A stretch of 64,000 nucleotides of DNA, taken from positions 28,782 through 92,781 of the forward strand of contig NZ_JBIPKH010000013.1 of NCBI RefSeq assembly GCF_044068625.1, written 5' to 3'. The translations under genes and the position numbers were made by a program. The notes beneath the pieces are model-generated. The model worked only from the letters and a program-made list of their open reading frames with translations, ran no database searches and was not told the origin of the DNA. Shown in pieces: positions 6,354 through 15,813 of the stretch. This DNA is from Desulfurivibrio sp044068625 (GTDB lineage: Bacteria > Desulfobacterota > Desulfobulbia > Desulfobulbales > Desulfurivibrionaceae). How positions within the stretch are numbered: the first letter of the stretch is position 1; every line of letters starts with the position of its first letter.

Positions 6354-7730
6354 ATGACCCCCCTCGTTCCCATAATGCTCATCGGCTGGGTGCCCTTTAC
6401 GATCTTCCTGTTCAGCACCCTCAAGCCCCACCAGGCCGTGCTGGTTTCGGTTATTGGCGGTTGGCTGCTGCTGCCGGTGTTTAGTTATAATTTCCAGGGG
6501 ATTCCCACCTTTGACAAGCACTCCGCCATTGCCCTGGGGCTGGTTCTGGGCGGCTGGCTTTCCGGGCAACGGCAGAAGGCAAACTTCCAGTGGAAAATTT
6601 ACGACCTGCCCATGGTGCTCTGGTGCTTTTCCGCCATTCCCACCTCCCTGGTCAACCAACTGGGACTTTATGACGGGATTTCCGGCACCTTCACCAAGAT
6701 TATGGTCTGGGGTATTCCTTACCTGGCCGGGCGAATCTACTTCACCAACCATGAAGCCCTGCACGATCTTTGCCGGGGCATTGTCATTGGCGGCCTGATC
6801 TATCTCCCGCTCTGTCTCTACGAAATCAGGATGAGCCCCCAGCTCAGCAACACAATTTATGGTTTTTTCCCCCATAGTTTCCATCAGCATGCCAGATACG
6901 GCGGCTACCGACCCATTGTCTTTATGAATCATGGCCTGATGGTGGCCTTGTGGATGGCGATGGCCACCACCGTGGCCTTCTGGCTGTGGCGCAGCCGAAT
7001 CGTGGAACAGATCAAAGGCATCCCCATGGGGTTCATTGTTATGGCCCTGGCAATCACCACCTTGCTCTGCAAAACTCAAAACGGCATTCTGCTCATGTTC
7101 CTGGGCTGTAGTCTCTACTATGTTTACAGGTACACGAAAACCAGCCTGCCTTTTACCCTGCTTGTGCTGGGAATTCCTGCTTATCTGGTGCTTCGCATCA
7201 CCGGCGTCATCGAGATGGACAATGTTGCCAGCGTGATGGCCCACCTGGTCGACGAAAGACGTATCCCTTCATTGCTGGCCCGGCTGACGCAGGAAGACAA
7301 CTTCATCCGGCACACCTTGAACAGCCCCCTGTTTGGCTGGGGAACCCACCAGCGCAACTGGCCCATAGACCCGGAAACAGGCCGGCGGGTGGTTCGGGCA
7401 ATCGACCCACTATGGTTGATCAATTTCAGCATCAATGGGTTTTTCGGCTTGCTCGCCTTTTTGGGCGCGATGATGCTGGGACCATGGAAGGTTTTGGGAG
7501 CTATGACCAACCCCACGGAAAAAGCCGCTGACTCGATGGTAATACCCCTGGCGCTGAGCTCGGTTGTAATCATGTTCATGATTGACTGCATTTTTAATGG
7601 CATGATCAACCCTGTTTACATAGTGAGCACCGGCGCACTAATCGGCTGGTTTTTAACGCAAGAAAACGGGAAAACCAAAGTTCTCAAAGTGAGAAATTTT
7701 GGTGCCAACACCAGGAGGATAAATCAATGA
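6354..7730 (+). CDS. O-antigen ligase/polymerase (Wzy)-like membrane protein
   Basis: 458 aa with about ten hydrophobic segments and a large loop in the C-terminal half containing 'PLFGWGTHQRNW', which resembles the 'N-P-l-x-G-x-G' periplasmic-loop motif of the Wzy_C/O-antigen ligase family. This family polymerises lipid-linked repeat units or ligates glycans at the periplasmic face of the inner membrane. The ATG at 6354 is 81 nt after the lipoprotein stop and the gene overlaps the next by 4 nt (ATGA). With the flippase at 17846 it would give a Wzx/Wzy-type pathway. Polymerase versus ligase cannot be decided by reading. Confidence 0.75.
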   Translation: MTPLVPIMLIGWVPFTIFLFSTLKPHQAVLVSVIGGWLLLPVFSYNFQGIPTFDKHSAIALGLVLGGWLSGQRQKANFQWKIYDLPMVLWCFSAIPTSLVNQLGLYDGISGTFTKIMVWGIPYLAGRIYFTNHEALHDLCRGIVIGGLIYLPLCLYEIRMSPQLSNTIYGFFPHSFHQHARYGGYRPIVFMNHGLMVALWMAMATTVAFWLWRSRIVEQIKGIPMGFIVMALAITTLLCKTQNGILLMFLGCSLYYVYRYTKTSLPFTLLVLGIPAYLVLRITGVIEMDNVASVMAHLVDERRIPSLLARLTQEDNFIRHTLNSPLFGWGTHQRNWPIDPETGRRVVRAIDPLWLINFSINGFFGLLAFLGAMMLGPWKVLGAMTNPTEKAADSMVIPLALSSVVIMFMIDCIFNGMINPVYIVSTGALIGWFLTQENGKTKVLKVRNFGANTRRINQ

Positions 7731-9526
7731 AAAACTATAAATTGTTACTAACGGGGCTGGCACTGGTTGCGGGTTTTTTCCTTTTCGGTGCGACTACCAA
7801 CAGTTTTGCCACCGGCTTGATGGTATGGGGGAAACCACCAGCTAATATACATGAATTTACCGGCCTGCCATTGGATATAAATGGCTGGACCGATTTTAGA
7901 TACATGATCAAGGAACAGAATTTATACCAGGATGCCAGGGTTGTATTTGTTTCCAGCTCGGAAGGAAATGATGCAACTGGATCTATTTATTCAGTCGACG
8001 ATCTTGTTTTTAATGAGAATGGGGTGTTCCAGTCGGCGGGGCCGGTTAATCCTTATCAGACTTTAGCAGGGGGTGCTAAACAGTTGCGAGACGGTTACCC
8101 GGATATCATGTTGCTCAAAAGGGGAGACGAGTGGGTGGAAACTTTACCTGTTGGCAACAGGTCCGGGCGCTCGGTAACAGAAAGAGCGATTTATTCATCG
8201 TATGGGAATAACAGCGCAAGACCTGTGTTAAGGCCAGTGGGTAATATCATGTCTACTATGCGGGCGTCATATTTAATTTTCGCGAATCTTCATTTTTATG
8301 CAGCGCACAAAGACCCTGGGCATTCCAACTACCAAAGCAGTGAGCAAAGTGGTTCAGAGATAAGGTGGGTGGGGGGTGGCCATGATATTTTAGTTGAGGA
8401 CGTACATTCCGATTATATTGGCTGGGTTGTTCAAGGGTGGTCTAATGATGACAAACCCGCCGAGTTCCACAATGTGGCTTTTAGGCGATGCTTTACTGAA
8501 AAAAACTACATTTTGCCAGGGGGACCCCATGCTCAAGGGATATGGACAAGCTATGTTTACGGCCTGCTCTTAGAGGACTCAACATGGTATCAGAACGGTT
8601 GGCGAGCCGATATACCAGAAACCGCAACCACATTTAATCGCAATTTGTATTTGTCTCACACCAATGAGGGTGTCGTTTTCCGGAATAACTTTTCTATCAT
8701 GTCTGCGACGAGCGGAATCCAAATGCGTTCTGGTGGGGATGCTTTTGGTAATGTAATTTCTCATTGCACTTCAGGAATTCAGCAGGGTGTAAATCACGAA
8801 GCAAGGCCAGCTGGCCTCATAGCTAACTCTGCTTACAATGTTATTTTAGCTATGAGATATGGCACTTCCGGAAACCACAGCGTGGATGCTTACGGTCATG
8901 GTTTCAGGTATAACAGCGTGTCTGAGGGCTACGCTCTTGAGAATATTGTTGCTAATAGCCTGTATCCCAAAGTCGGTTTTTATGCGGATGACCATGACCC
9001 TAATGATGGAGCATATTCAATGTTCCGAAATTTCGATTTCGAGAAAAACATTGTTTATAACCATGGGCGAGAGAGTATTTATCTGGCGGAGATAGGTTCA
9101 AACACCCTCTCTAATATCAAGCTAATTGATAATGAGTTGGAGAATCAGGTGGATGATAGCGTCTTAATCCGATCAACAGCGCCGATGAGTGCTATTTCGA
9201 TGTCAAAAGGTAATAAATACTGGTCTAATCGCGTAGATTATAAGTGGCTCACATCCGGCGCAACCACGATGACCCTTGCCGAGTGGGGCGATACCCTAGA
9301 CCCCAAGGATACAACTTCAGTCGCAGATAATCCGAACTATTCTGATCCTGATCGTTCCTTGGCCACCTACGCGGCCTCGCTGGGTTACGATGAAACCCTC
9401 GAAGCCTTTGTGGATGAACTGAGAAAGCAGCAGCGACCCAACTGGCGGGATGAATTTACCGCTCGCGCAGCAATCAATTACATCCGAGCCGGATTTGGGC
9501 GTGGCCCAATACCCGAGGACTATTAA
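7727..9526 (+). CDS. Exported right-handed parallel beta-helix protein
   Basis: 599 aa. A signal peptide (residues 1-28, ending 'TNSFA') is followed by a chain rich in short Asn/Gly/Ser-containing rungs ('LTNEGVVFRNNFSIMSATSGI', 'GNVISHCTSGIQQGV'), the pattern of right-handed parallel beta-helix proteins (PbH1 repeats). Such folds include polysaccharide lyases and epimerases, and the EPS context suggests action on the polymer, but no catalytic signature is recognised. SD AGGAGG precedes the ATG, which overlaps the previous stop. The gene is clearly AT-richer than its flanks, which suggests a separate origin. Confidence 0.65.
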   Translation: MKNYKLLLTGLALVAGFFLFGATTNSFATGLMVWGKPPANIHEFTGLPLDINGWTDFRYMIKEQNLYQDARVVFVSSSEGNDATGSIYSVDDLVFNENGVFQSAGPVNPYQTLAGGAKQLRDGYPDIMLLKRGDEWVETLPVGNRSGRSVTERAIYSSYGNNSARPVLRPVGNIMSTMRASYLIFANLHFYAAHKDPGHSNYQSSEQSGSEIRWVGGGHDILVEDVHSDYIGWVVQGWSNDDKPAEFHNVAFRRCFTEKNYILPGGPHAQGIWTSYVYGLLLEDSTWYQNGWRADIPETATTFNRNLYLSHTNEGVVFRNNFSIMSATSGIQMRSGGDAFGNVISHCTSGIQQGVNHEARPAGLIANSAYNVILAMRYGTSGNHSVDAYGHGFRYNSVSEGYALENIVANSLYPKVGFYADDHDPNDGAYSMFRNFDFEKNIVYNHGRESIYLAEIGSNTLSNIKLIDNELENQVDDSVLIRSTAPMSAISMSKGNKYWSNRVDYKWLTSGATTMTLAEWGDTLDPKDTTSVADNPNYSDPDRSLATYAASLGYDETLEAFVDELRKQQRPNWRDEFTARAAINYIRAGFGRGPIPEDY

Positions 9527-10564
9527 GTGCCTGATCTGAAAAACATAGTTGGCAATAAAAACGGTCATTCTTTGCAGAGGTTGGTGTATCGCGTCGGCTT
9601 GATGAATCTCGCAAGCAGCCTGCGAGGCTGTGAAGGCGCAGTCGTGTTGATGTACCATAGTGCGGCCGAGGAAGCCCAAAGCAAATGGATTGATCCGCGT
9701 GACCACGTTCCAGCAGATGTCTTTACTCAACAGATGGAGTTTCTCTCACGGGAGAGGCGCGTTGTTTCTCTGGTAGAACTTGTTTCCTGCCTTAAGCAGG
9801 GCCAGACGCCCGAAAAAGGAACCGTGGTCATCACCTTCGATGACGGTTACTTGGATAACCTCACGGTGGCCGCTCCAATCCTGGAGAACTATGGATTGAC
9901 GGCCACCCTTTTTTTGCCAACCGGATACATTGATCGTGGTGAAAACCAATGGGTGGACCAAGCTTATGCTGCTTTCAAAGCACGCACTAGGAACAAGTTG
10001 AAATGGATTAGCGATTCGCCGCAAGTTTATGACCTTAAGCAGCCAGTCCAGCATAAAGCCGCTTACCGGGCCGTCTGCAGCACCCTGCTAGTTGCCGCCC
10101 GAGAAAAACGTCACAGTCTGCTGGCAAATTTGTACGACCAGCTTGCGCCCGCCCGGCACCCACCCCGGCTGACCATGAACTGGGAAGAAGTGCAAACCCT
10201 GGTCTCCCGCCACCGTTGCTTTGAAATCGGGGGCCACAGCCTGGAGCACACTGATTTGACCCGTGTTTCCGAAGCTGACGCCATTAAGGAGTTGACCGGG
10301 TGCGCCGAGCGTATTAAGGAGATGCTCGGCAGGCCGCCCCGGTACTTTTCTTTCTGTTACAGCCGAACCTCAAAACCGTTGCAAAGACTGGTGGCTGAGG
10401 CCGGTTTTGAGGCAGCTTGCGGGAGATGCGGCTACGACATCGCCATCAACAGTAAAAAGGATCTTTTTGACCTGCCGCGAATTGAAGCCCCGCCAACCAT
10501 GGATAATTTCGACCTGATAACCTGTGCGGCAAATACCGGCGTCTGGCGGAGACTGGGCCGATGA
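9527..10564 (+). CDS. Polysaccharide deacetylase family protein (NodB fold)
   Basis: 345 aa. The metal-binding motif 'VVITFDDGYLDN' (about residues 100-111) and the paired His motif 'GGHSLEHTDL' identify a carbohydrate esterase 4/NodB domain. The N-terminus has the 'VVLMYHS' strand typical of the PEP-CTERM-associated deacetylases. It starts with GTG directly after the TAA of the previous gene. Expected to remove N-acetyl groups from hexosamines of the polymer or its precursor. No signal peptide, so the site of action is uncertain. It overlaps the FemAB-like gene by 4 nt. Confidence 0.85.
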   Translation: MPDLKNIVGNKNGHSLQRLVYRVGLMNLASSLRGCEGAVVLMYHSAAEEAQSKWIDPRDHVPADVFTQQMEFLSRERRVVSLVELVSCLKQGQTPEKGTVVITFDDGYLDNLTVAAPILENYGLTATLFLPTGYIDRGENQWVDQAYAAFKARTRNKLKWISDSPQVYDLKQPVQHKAAYRAVCSTLLVAAREKRHSLLANLYDQLAPARHPPRLTMNWEEVQTLVSRHRCFEIGGHSLEHTDLTRVSEADAIKELTGCAERIKEMLGRPPRYFSFCYSRTSKPLQRLVAEAGFEAACGRCGYDIAINSKKDLFDLPRIEAPPTMDNFDLITCAANTGVWRRLGR

Positions 10565-11655
10565 GTGATGATACCGGCACGACTGCCAATAACTATACTG
10601 GTAGTGCCGACCGTGGTACTTCGCTGGAATCATCAGCATCAGTGGATGATCAGGAATGGGACCATTTTTTAAACAACTGTGACTACGGCCATCATGAACA
10701 GTGCAGCCGGTATGCTGCCAATCGTAACACCTATGGTTATCAATGTAACCGGGTGGTGGTAGAAAACGGCGGAGTTGCCGTTGGCGGCGTACAAATTCTG
10801 GTCCAGTCCACGCCGCTTGGCAAGTTTGCTCATATCCAAAGGGGACCGTTAGCGGTTGATGATGATTTGCGGGTGATGCGTCAGGTTGTTAAGGATCTGG
10901 AGGAAACGGCCCGTCTAAACGCTTACCGATCGGTGCGAGTGGACCTGTTTCCCCACCAGACCACGGCACGCAAGGCCCTGGAAGAGGCGGGGTTTATCTG
11001 CTCCAGTTTCCACACCTGCGCCCTACGTTCAGTTACAGTGCCTTTGCACTTGGCTGACGATGAACTGTTGACCAAGATGCATAAAAAGGTGGCCTATGAA
11101 GCCAGGCGTGCCCTTAAAAACGGGGTGACAGTACTGGCCGGTGGTGAAAGCTCGGTTGGCGAATTTTACGAGCTGCATCAGGCATCGTCTGGTCATCAGG
11201 CGTTTCCGATTTTTCCTCGCGAATACTTCGATTATCTTTGGCGCCTTTTCGGTCCAGTTGGTAAGGTGCAGCCTTTCATCGCTTACCATAACGGCAAGCC
11301 CATGGCCAGCTTGTTCAATACGATAGTCGGCGATCATATGTATTTTGGTTGGGGGGGTATGAGCCGAACGACCGAGGCCAGGAGATTGCGAGTAAATTAC
11401 CTGTTGCACCTGACGGCCATGACCTGGGCCCGGGCGCACGGTTGTTCGCGTTATGATTTCGCCGGTACGGAGCCCTTTAAACAATGGTTTGCGGTGGACA
11501 TTATTCAGTGGCCACACGCTTTGCGCAAGGTTTATGGGCCTGCGGCCGGCTGGCGGTGGAAAATGATGGAATTGACTGATGCCAGCCCTTTTCTTAAACA
11601 TGCCGTTAATAAGATGATCAAAATAATGGGCCTGCGGCAAAGGATGCCGCTATAA
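10561..11655 (+). CDS. FemAB-like/GNAT-fold protein, PEP-CTERM-system type (copy 1)
   Basis: 364 aa. Two GNAT-like lobes as in FemAB/BioF2-like proteins: 'GHHEQCSRYAANRNTYG' and 'VGGVQILVQ' in the first, 'PMASLFNTIVGDHMYFGWGG' and 'RLRVNYLLHLTAMTWA' in the second. Such proteins regularly sit in exosortase-linked EPS loci; they probably transfer an acyl or aminoacyl group, but no substrate is established. It is closely related to the gene at 30900-31940 (same motif order, about half the residues identical by eye). The ATG overlaps the deacetylase stop. Confidence 0.8.
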   Translation: MSDDTGTTANNYTGSADRGTSLESSASVDDQEWDHFLNNCDYGHHEQCSRYAANRNTYGYQCNRVVVENGGVAVGGVQILVQSTPLGKFAHIQRGPLAVDDDLRVMRQVVKDLEETARLNAYRSVRVDLFPHQTTARKALEEAGFICSSFHTCALRSVTVPLHLADDELLTKMHKKVAYEARRALKNGVTVLAGGESSVGEFYELHQASSGHQAFPIFPREYFDYLWRLFGPVGKVQPFIAYHNGKPMASLFNTIVGDHMYFGWGGMSRTTEARRLRVNYLLHLTAMTWARAHGCSRYDFAGTEPFKQWFAVDIIQWPHALRKVYGPAAGWRWKMMELTDASPFLKHAVNKMIKIMGLRQRMPL

Positions 11656-12590
11656 TGTCACACGGCCAGCAAACAGATTCCGAGCGCAAACCGCAGGTTA
11701 CGGTGGTTGTCGTAACCTATCAGTCGCGAAATACCATTGGGGCAACGCTGGATTCTTTACGGGAATCCTGTGATGCCGGCCTGGCGGTGGTGGTGGTGGA
11801 TAATGCCAGCAATGACGGGACCGCCGACTTTGTGGCCGCGCACGCGCCCTGGGCTACCTTGGTTCGCGGCCAGGGCAATATCGGATTCGGCCGGGGCTGC
11901 AACCGGGGGTTTGACTTGGTGGCAACACCTTATGTTTTACTGCTGAACCCGGATGCCGTGATTGCTGCCGACGCCCTGACCCGGCTGCTTACGTTTATGG
12001 AACAAAACCCGCAGGTGGGTATCTGCGGCCCGGCGGTGCAAGAGCCCTCCGGCGAGCTGCAGCCGACCGGCGCCCTCCCCGACCCCTGGAAGATCATGCT
12101 GCGGCCAATATTGCCCGGCTGGGCGGAACGGGACATGCGCCACGTGGTTCCCGGGGAGCGGCCGCAGGCGACGGACTGGGTTTGCGGTTCGATTATGTTG
12201 CTGCGCTGGAAAATGATCGAAGAGATCGGCCGGTTCGACCCGCGTTTCTTTCTCTATTTTGAAGAAACGGATTTGTGTCGCCGGGCACGGCGAGCGGGCT
12301 GGGAGATCTGGACCGTGGGGGAAGCCGTCGCCGAACACGTCAATGCGGCCTCGGCCAAGGCAACCGGGGCCCACATGATGTGGGACACCATTGCCGAGCA
12401 CTACTTCAGAAGCCGTTTTTATTATCTGATAAAACACTTTGGCTGGCCGGCGGCGGTTACGGCCGAACTCGGCGAACTGTTGTTGATGACCGTGCGGGCG
12501 GCCGGAGAACGGTTGCGAGGAAGATCGTACAAAAGTCTGGGCTTGCGTTTACGTTCGCCCATCCTGAAATTACCGGTTTTCCCCGATTGA
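11655..12590 (+). CDS. Family 2 glycosyltransferase (rhamnosyltransferase-like)
   Basis: 311 aa. N-terminal 'VVVTYQSRNTIGATLDSL', then 'VVVVDNASNDGTADF', the 'LLLNPDA' motif where the NPD replaces the usual DxD, and 'GSIMLLRWKMIEEIGRFDPRFFLYFEETDLCRRAR' typical of the WcaA/rhamnosyltransferase branch of GT2. Cytoplasmic, adding a sugar to the lipid-linked repeat unit. The start overlaps the previous stop (TAATG). GC rises again here relative to the genes before it. Confidence 0.85.
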   Translation: MSHGQQTDSERKPQVTVVVVTYQSRNTIGATLDSLRESCDAGLAVVVVDNASNDGTADFVAAHAPWATLVRGQGNIGFGRGCNRGFDLVATPYVLLLNPDAVIAADALTRLLTFMEQNPQVGICGPAVQEPSGELQPTGALPDPWKIMLRPILPGWAERDMRHVVPGERPQATDWVCGSIMLLRWKMIEEIGRFDPRFFLYFEETDLCRRARRAGWEIWTVGEAVAEHVNAASAKATGAHMMWDTIAEHYFRSRFYYLIKHFGWPAAVTAELGELLLMTVRAAGERLRGRSYKSLGLRLRSPILKLPVFPD

Positions 12591-12607
12591 AAGGAAGCAA
12601 ACAGATC

Positions 12608-13729
12608 ATGGCCAAGGTATTGCCCTGCACCGGCGAGGGCGCCATTTTTTTCGGCAGACGGCCGGAGGATTTACCGGCCCTGGCCGATGACCGGCAACCG
12701 GTCGCTAATCATCACGCGCCCTACAAGTTCGCCTACGCCCGGACCGCGCTCAAATACGGCCTGCAGGCTAGCGGCTTTACACCGGGCAACGTGGTGCTGG
12801 TGCCGGACCTGATCTGTGAATCGCTGCTGGAACCCCTGGCCGACCTAGGGCTTGGCGTGTGCTATTATCCCGTGGGGCCAACCCTGGAACCCGAATGGGG
12901 CCAACTGGAGCAGTTGCTTGCCGACCCGGTCAAAGCCCTGCTGGTGGTCCATTATTTCGGTCAGCCGCAGCCCATGGCGGAGGTTCTTGGGTTCTGTCGC
13001 CGGAACGGGCTGCTGCTAATTGAAGACAATGCCCATGGTTTTGGCGCAACTTTTGAGGGGCAAGCCCTGGGAACCTTCGGGGAGATCGGGATCAGCTCAC
13101 CCCGGAAAAGCTTTCCAGTGCCAAACGGGGCCTTTCTTTACCTGGCCAAAGATCAAATGCTGGACCTGGCGGCGCTTCGGCTGACGCCTACCAGTGCTTC
13201 CTTGCGTCGGCGCTGCCGGAGCTGGCTACAGGGCCTGATCCCCGCCGCCCTGCTAAGGCGGCGGCGGGCAACGATTGCATATCGCCGCCGCCTGGGGCCA
13301 CCGCCGCCATACGGTTCGCAGACGGCTTTCCGGGAAGCACCCCTGGCCGGCGACTTCGTCATGGCCGCGGGGGTGGATCGCTTCCTGAACCGGCAGGATG
13401 TAACAAAAATCGGAGAGCTGCGTCGCCGGATTTATGGTATTTGGCTAGGTTGGGCCAAAACCCGGGGGCTGCAGCCGGTCTTCCCGGAACTGGCGGCGGG
13501 AGCCATGCCGCTGGTTTTTCCGGCTTATGCCAAATCTGTGGCCGACAGTTTGCAGTGGTATGCCCGCGGTCATTGGGCCGGGGTGGATATCCACTCTTGG
13601 CCCACCCTGCCCCAGGCCGTGGTCGAGCGTAACGGCGGGGCGATGCGGCTCTGGGAACGACTGGTTTGTTTTCCCATTCACCAGGACATGAATATACAAG
13701 TACTGGAAAGGCGGCTGGCGCTGCTTTAG
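12608..13729 (+). CDS. DegT/DnrJ/EryC1-fold aminotransferase-like protein
   Basis: 373 aa from the ATG at 12608 (GAAAGGAAG upstream); a longer frame from 12275 would overlap the glycosyltransferase and is rejected. 'PYKFAYARTALKYGLQASGF' and 'VLVPDLICESLLEPL' resemble the N-terminus of PLP-dependent sugar aminotransferases. 'LLIEDNAHGFGA' holds the Asp-x-Ala-His motif, and 'ISSPRKSFPVPNGAFL' offers a lysine at the usual PLP site. It is divergent, so catalysis should not be assumed; some relatives act as sugar transaminases or dehydratases. Confidence 0.7.
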   Translation: MAKVLPCTGEGAIFFGRRPEDLPALADDRQPVANHHAPYKFAYARTALKYGLQASGFTPGNVVLVPDLICESLLEPLADLGLGVCYYPVGPTLEPEWGQLEQLLADPVKALLVVHYFGQPQPMAEVLGFCRRNGLLLIEDNAHGFGATFEGQALGTFGEIGISSPRKSFPVPNGAFLYLAKDQMLDLAALRLTPTSASLRRRCRSWLQGLIPAALLRRRRATIAYRRRLGPPPPYGSQTAFREAPLAGDFVMAAGVDRFLNRQDVTKIGELRRRIYGIWLGWAKTRGLQPVFPELAAGAMPLVFPAYAKSVADSLQWYARGHWAGVDIHSWPTLPQAVVERNGGAMRLWERLVCFPIHQDMNIQVLERRLALL

Positions 13730-13761
13730 CGGCCCGGCCAAGATCAACCAGGTGATGCCTG

Positions 13762-14835
13762 ATGAAATTTTCCGTTATTCCGGCCCGCGAGTTGACTCCC
13801 GAGCTAACCGCCCGCTGGTCTGCCATCCAACAGGCGGAGCCGACCCTGGCCAACCCCTATTTCCGGCCCGAGTTCACCCAGGCCGTGGCCGCGGTGCGCG
13901 ATGACGTTTACATCGGCATCCTGGAAGATCACAATGAAATCAAAGGTTTTTTCCCGTTTCATCGCAAATGGGGCGGGGTAGCCAAGCCCGTCGGCCTGGG
14001 CCTTTCCGATTACCACGGGGTTATTGCCCAAGCAGAATCCCGTTGGGGCGTGGCCGAACTGCTGCGGGGCTGCAAGCTGGTCCGCTGGGAGTTCGACCAC
14101 CTGTTGACAACCCAAAGCCAGTGGTTGCCCTACCAAATTAGCACCTTGCCCTCGCCGATCATCAACACCGCGCAAAGCTACCAACAGTATGAAGAGACAC
14201 GGCTAAAACTGGATGGCAAACAGCTTAAAGAAACCTACCGTAAGATAAGCCGCCTGGAGCGGGAAAAGGGAGCCCATACTTTTGTTCTGAACAGCAAAGA
14301 CCCCGAAGTGTTCCAGGCCATGATCGACTGGAAGAGAAAACAGTGCCAACGTACGGGTGCGGTGGACTATTTTGGCCTGGATTGGACGGTGGAGCTGGTG
14401 AAGATCATTCACCAGGCCGATTCCGAGTATTTCGGCGGGGTGCTGTCCGCTGTATATGTCGGTGACAAGCTGGCTGCCGTTCATTTTGGCATGCGTTCCA
14501 ACAACGTCCTCCATTCCTGGTTCCCCGGCTATGATGAGGCTTTTCAACCTTATTCGCCGGGCCTGATCCTGCTGGTGGAGCTGATCAGATCCTGTTGCAC
14601 AAATCACATTCAATACATTGATCTCGGCAGGGATATGGTGACCTACAAAAAAAAGTTCATGACCGACGCCATCCCGGTTGCCCAGGGCTGCGTTGAAATG
14701 CCGTCGTTGCTTAACCGAGCCCGGCGCTGGCGGCATAGCTTTGAACAGTGGGGGCGGCAATCGGCCCTGCGGCCGATTCTTCTGCTTCCCGGTAGGGTGA
14801 TTCAAAGAATTGAGCGAAAGGGACGATACAGTTGA
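13762..14835 (+). CDS. FemAB-like/GNAT-fold acyltransferase-like protein (copy 2)
   Basis: 357 aa. 'NPYFRPEFTQAVAAVRDDVYIGILED', 'GLGLSDYHGVI', 'YRKISRLEREKGAHTFVL', 'YVGDKLAAVHFGMRSNNVLHSWFPGYD' and 'YIDLGRDMVTYKKKF' follow the order seen in BioF2-like/GNAT_6 proteins of EPS clusters, a branch distinct from copy 1. Cytoplasmic, with no membrane segment. Likely modifies a nucleotide sugar or lipid-linked glycan; the group transferred is unknown. Confidence 0.7.
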   Translation: MKFSVIPARELTPELTARWSAIQQAEPTLANPYFRPEFTQAVAAVRDDVYIGILEDHNEIKGFFPFHRKWGGVAKPVGLGLSDYHGVIAQAESRWGVAELLRGCKLVRWEFDHLLTTQSQWLPYQISTLPSPIINTAQSYQQYEETRLKLDGKQLKETYRKISRLEREKGAHTFVLNSKDPEVFQAMIDWKRKQCQRTGAVDYFGLDWTVELVKIIHQADSEYFGGVLSAVYVGDKLAAVHFGMRSNNVLHSWFPGYDEAFQPYSPGLILLVELIRSCCTNHIQYIDLGRDMVTYKKKFMTDAIPVAQGCVEMPSLLNRARRWRHSFEQWGRQSALRPILLLPGRVIQRIERKGRYS

Positions 14836-14851
14836 GAAGGGATGGCTAGAG

Positions 14852-15775
14852 ATGCAAGGTGATTTTAGTAATTTGCTGATATATGCTGGTTTTCCTAAAA
14901 CGGCATCCAGATGGCTTCTGGCCAATCTCTGGGACGCTCCGTCGTCGGGTTTTGAGCTGGTTGGCAGTATGGACGCGGTTGCCAGGGATTTTATCTTGAA
15001 CAATCCGTTCGATTTTAATCCGCATGAGCCGCGAAAGTGCTACGGTAACTTAATCAGTGCTGCCGTCGAGAGAGGCTTAATCCCTGTACTTCATCACGAA
15101 GGAATATCTGCGCAACTTTTTACCCCCGCTCCGCCTGACCCGCGGCCATTTGAACAAATAAAGGCTACTTTTCCAGGTTGTCGAGTGATTATTGCCGTCC
15201 GTGAGCAACGTAGGATGCTCTTGTCGTGGTATACTCACAATGTCAAGCTTGGTTTAGGAGTGCCCCCAACAAAATATCTGACTGAAACAGCACCTGGCAT
15301 AACACCCTTTTTCCGGTATGATGTTTTTGAATACCACAAAATAGTGGCGTATCTGTACTCACTTTATGGTAAGGACAGGGTCCTGGTTATACCATATGAA
15401 ATGCTTAGAGCCGACCGGGATCAGTACCTGGCCACTATTTACAAATTTTCCGGCGTGGAAAGAAAAAACTTTTCCCCTGTCGAATCCGAAGTAAATGTGG
15501 GCTTGCGGCCTGCTGAAACCAGCATGATAGCCTGGCTGAACAAATGGTTCGCCAGCGACTGGCCACGCCCCCGTCCATCTAGTCGACTCAGAAACCGACT
15601 TGTTCGGGGCACCCGATATATGTGCCGTTTCTTTCCTGATGGTGTCGATGATAGGATAAAAAAACATGCAGAGAAAGCGGTTGAGGATGCTATTCAAGAT
15701 CGGTATCAAAAAAGCAACAGGGCCTTGCAGGAATTGACCGGAATTAAGTTAAGTCAATATGGTTATGACCTGTAG
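14852..15775 (+). CDS. Sulfotransferase family protein 1
   Basis: 307 aa. The 5'-phosphosulfate-binding loop is 'IYAGFPKTASRWLLANL' near the N-terminus, and the 3'-phosphate region is 'VIIAVREQRRMLLSWYTHN'. The family uses PAPS to sulfate carbohydrate hydroxyls or amines. The ATG at 14852 is chosen because it puts the P-loop at the usual distance; a TTG at 14810 would overlap the previous gene. The gene is AT-rich compared with the preceding ones and is followed 16 nt later by a degenerate insertion element. Confidence 0.8.
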   Translation: MQGDFSNLLIYAGFPKTASRWLLANLWDAPSSGFELVGSMDAVARDFILNNPFDFNPHEPRKCYGNLISAAVERGLIPVLHHEGISAQLFTPAPPDPRPFEQIKATFPGCRVIIAVREQRRMLLSWYTHNVKLGLGVPPTKYLTETAPGITPFFRYDVFEYHKIVAYLYSLYGKDRVLVIPYEMLRADRDQYLATIYKFSGVERKNFSPVESEVNVGLRPAETSMIAWLNKWFASDWPRPRPSSRLRNRLVRGTRYMCRFFPDGVDDRIKKHAEKAVEDAIQDRYQKSNRALQELTGIKLSQYGYDL

Positions 15776-15791
15776 TAGATTGCCAGATTAA

Positions 15792-15811
15792 CATCTCAAC
15801 TTTCTGACTTG
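15792..15811. repeat. Left terminal inverted repeat of the IS4-family element
   Basis: 20 bp, perfect partner of 16796-16815; the transposase stop codon lies 3 bp inside it. Confidence 0.9.
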
Positions 15812-15813
15812 AT

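Noticed and set aside
5493..7244. Long minus-strand open frame (583 codons) opposite the lipoprotein and Wzy-like genes
   Set aside because: No ribosome site or domain pattern; composition rich in Gly, Gln and His as expected for the antisense of high-GC coding DNA. The plus-strand genes are well supported.
12275..12607. N-terminal extension of the DegT-like gene
   Set aside because: It overlaps the glycosyltransferase gene by over 300 bases; the ATG at 12608 has a ribosome site and a family-like N-terminus.
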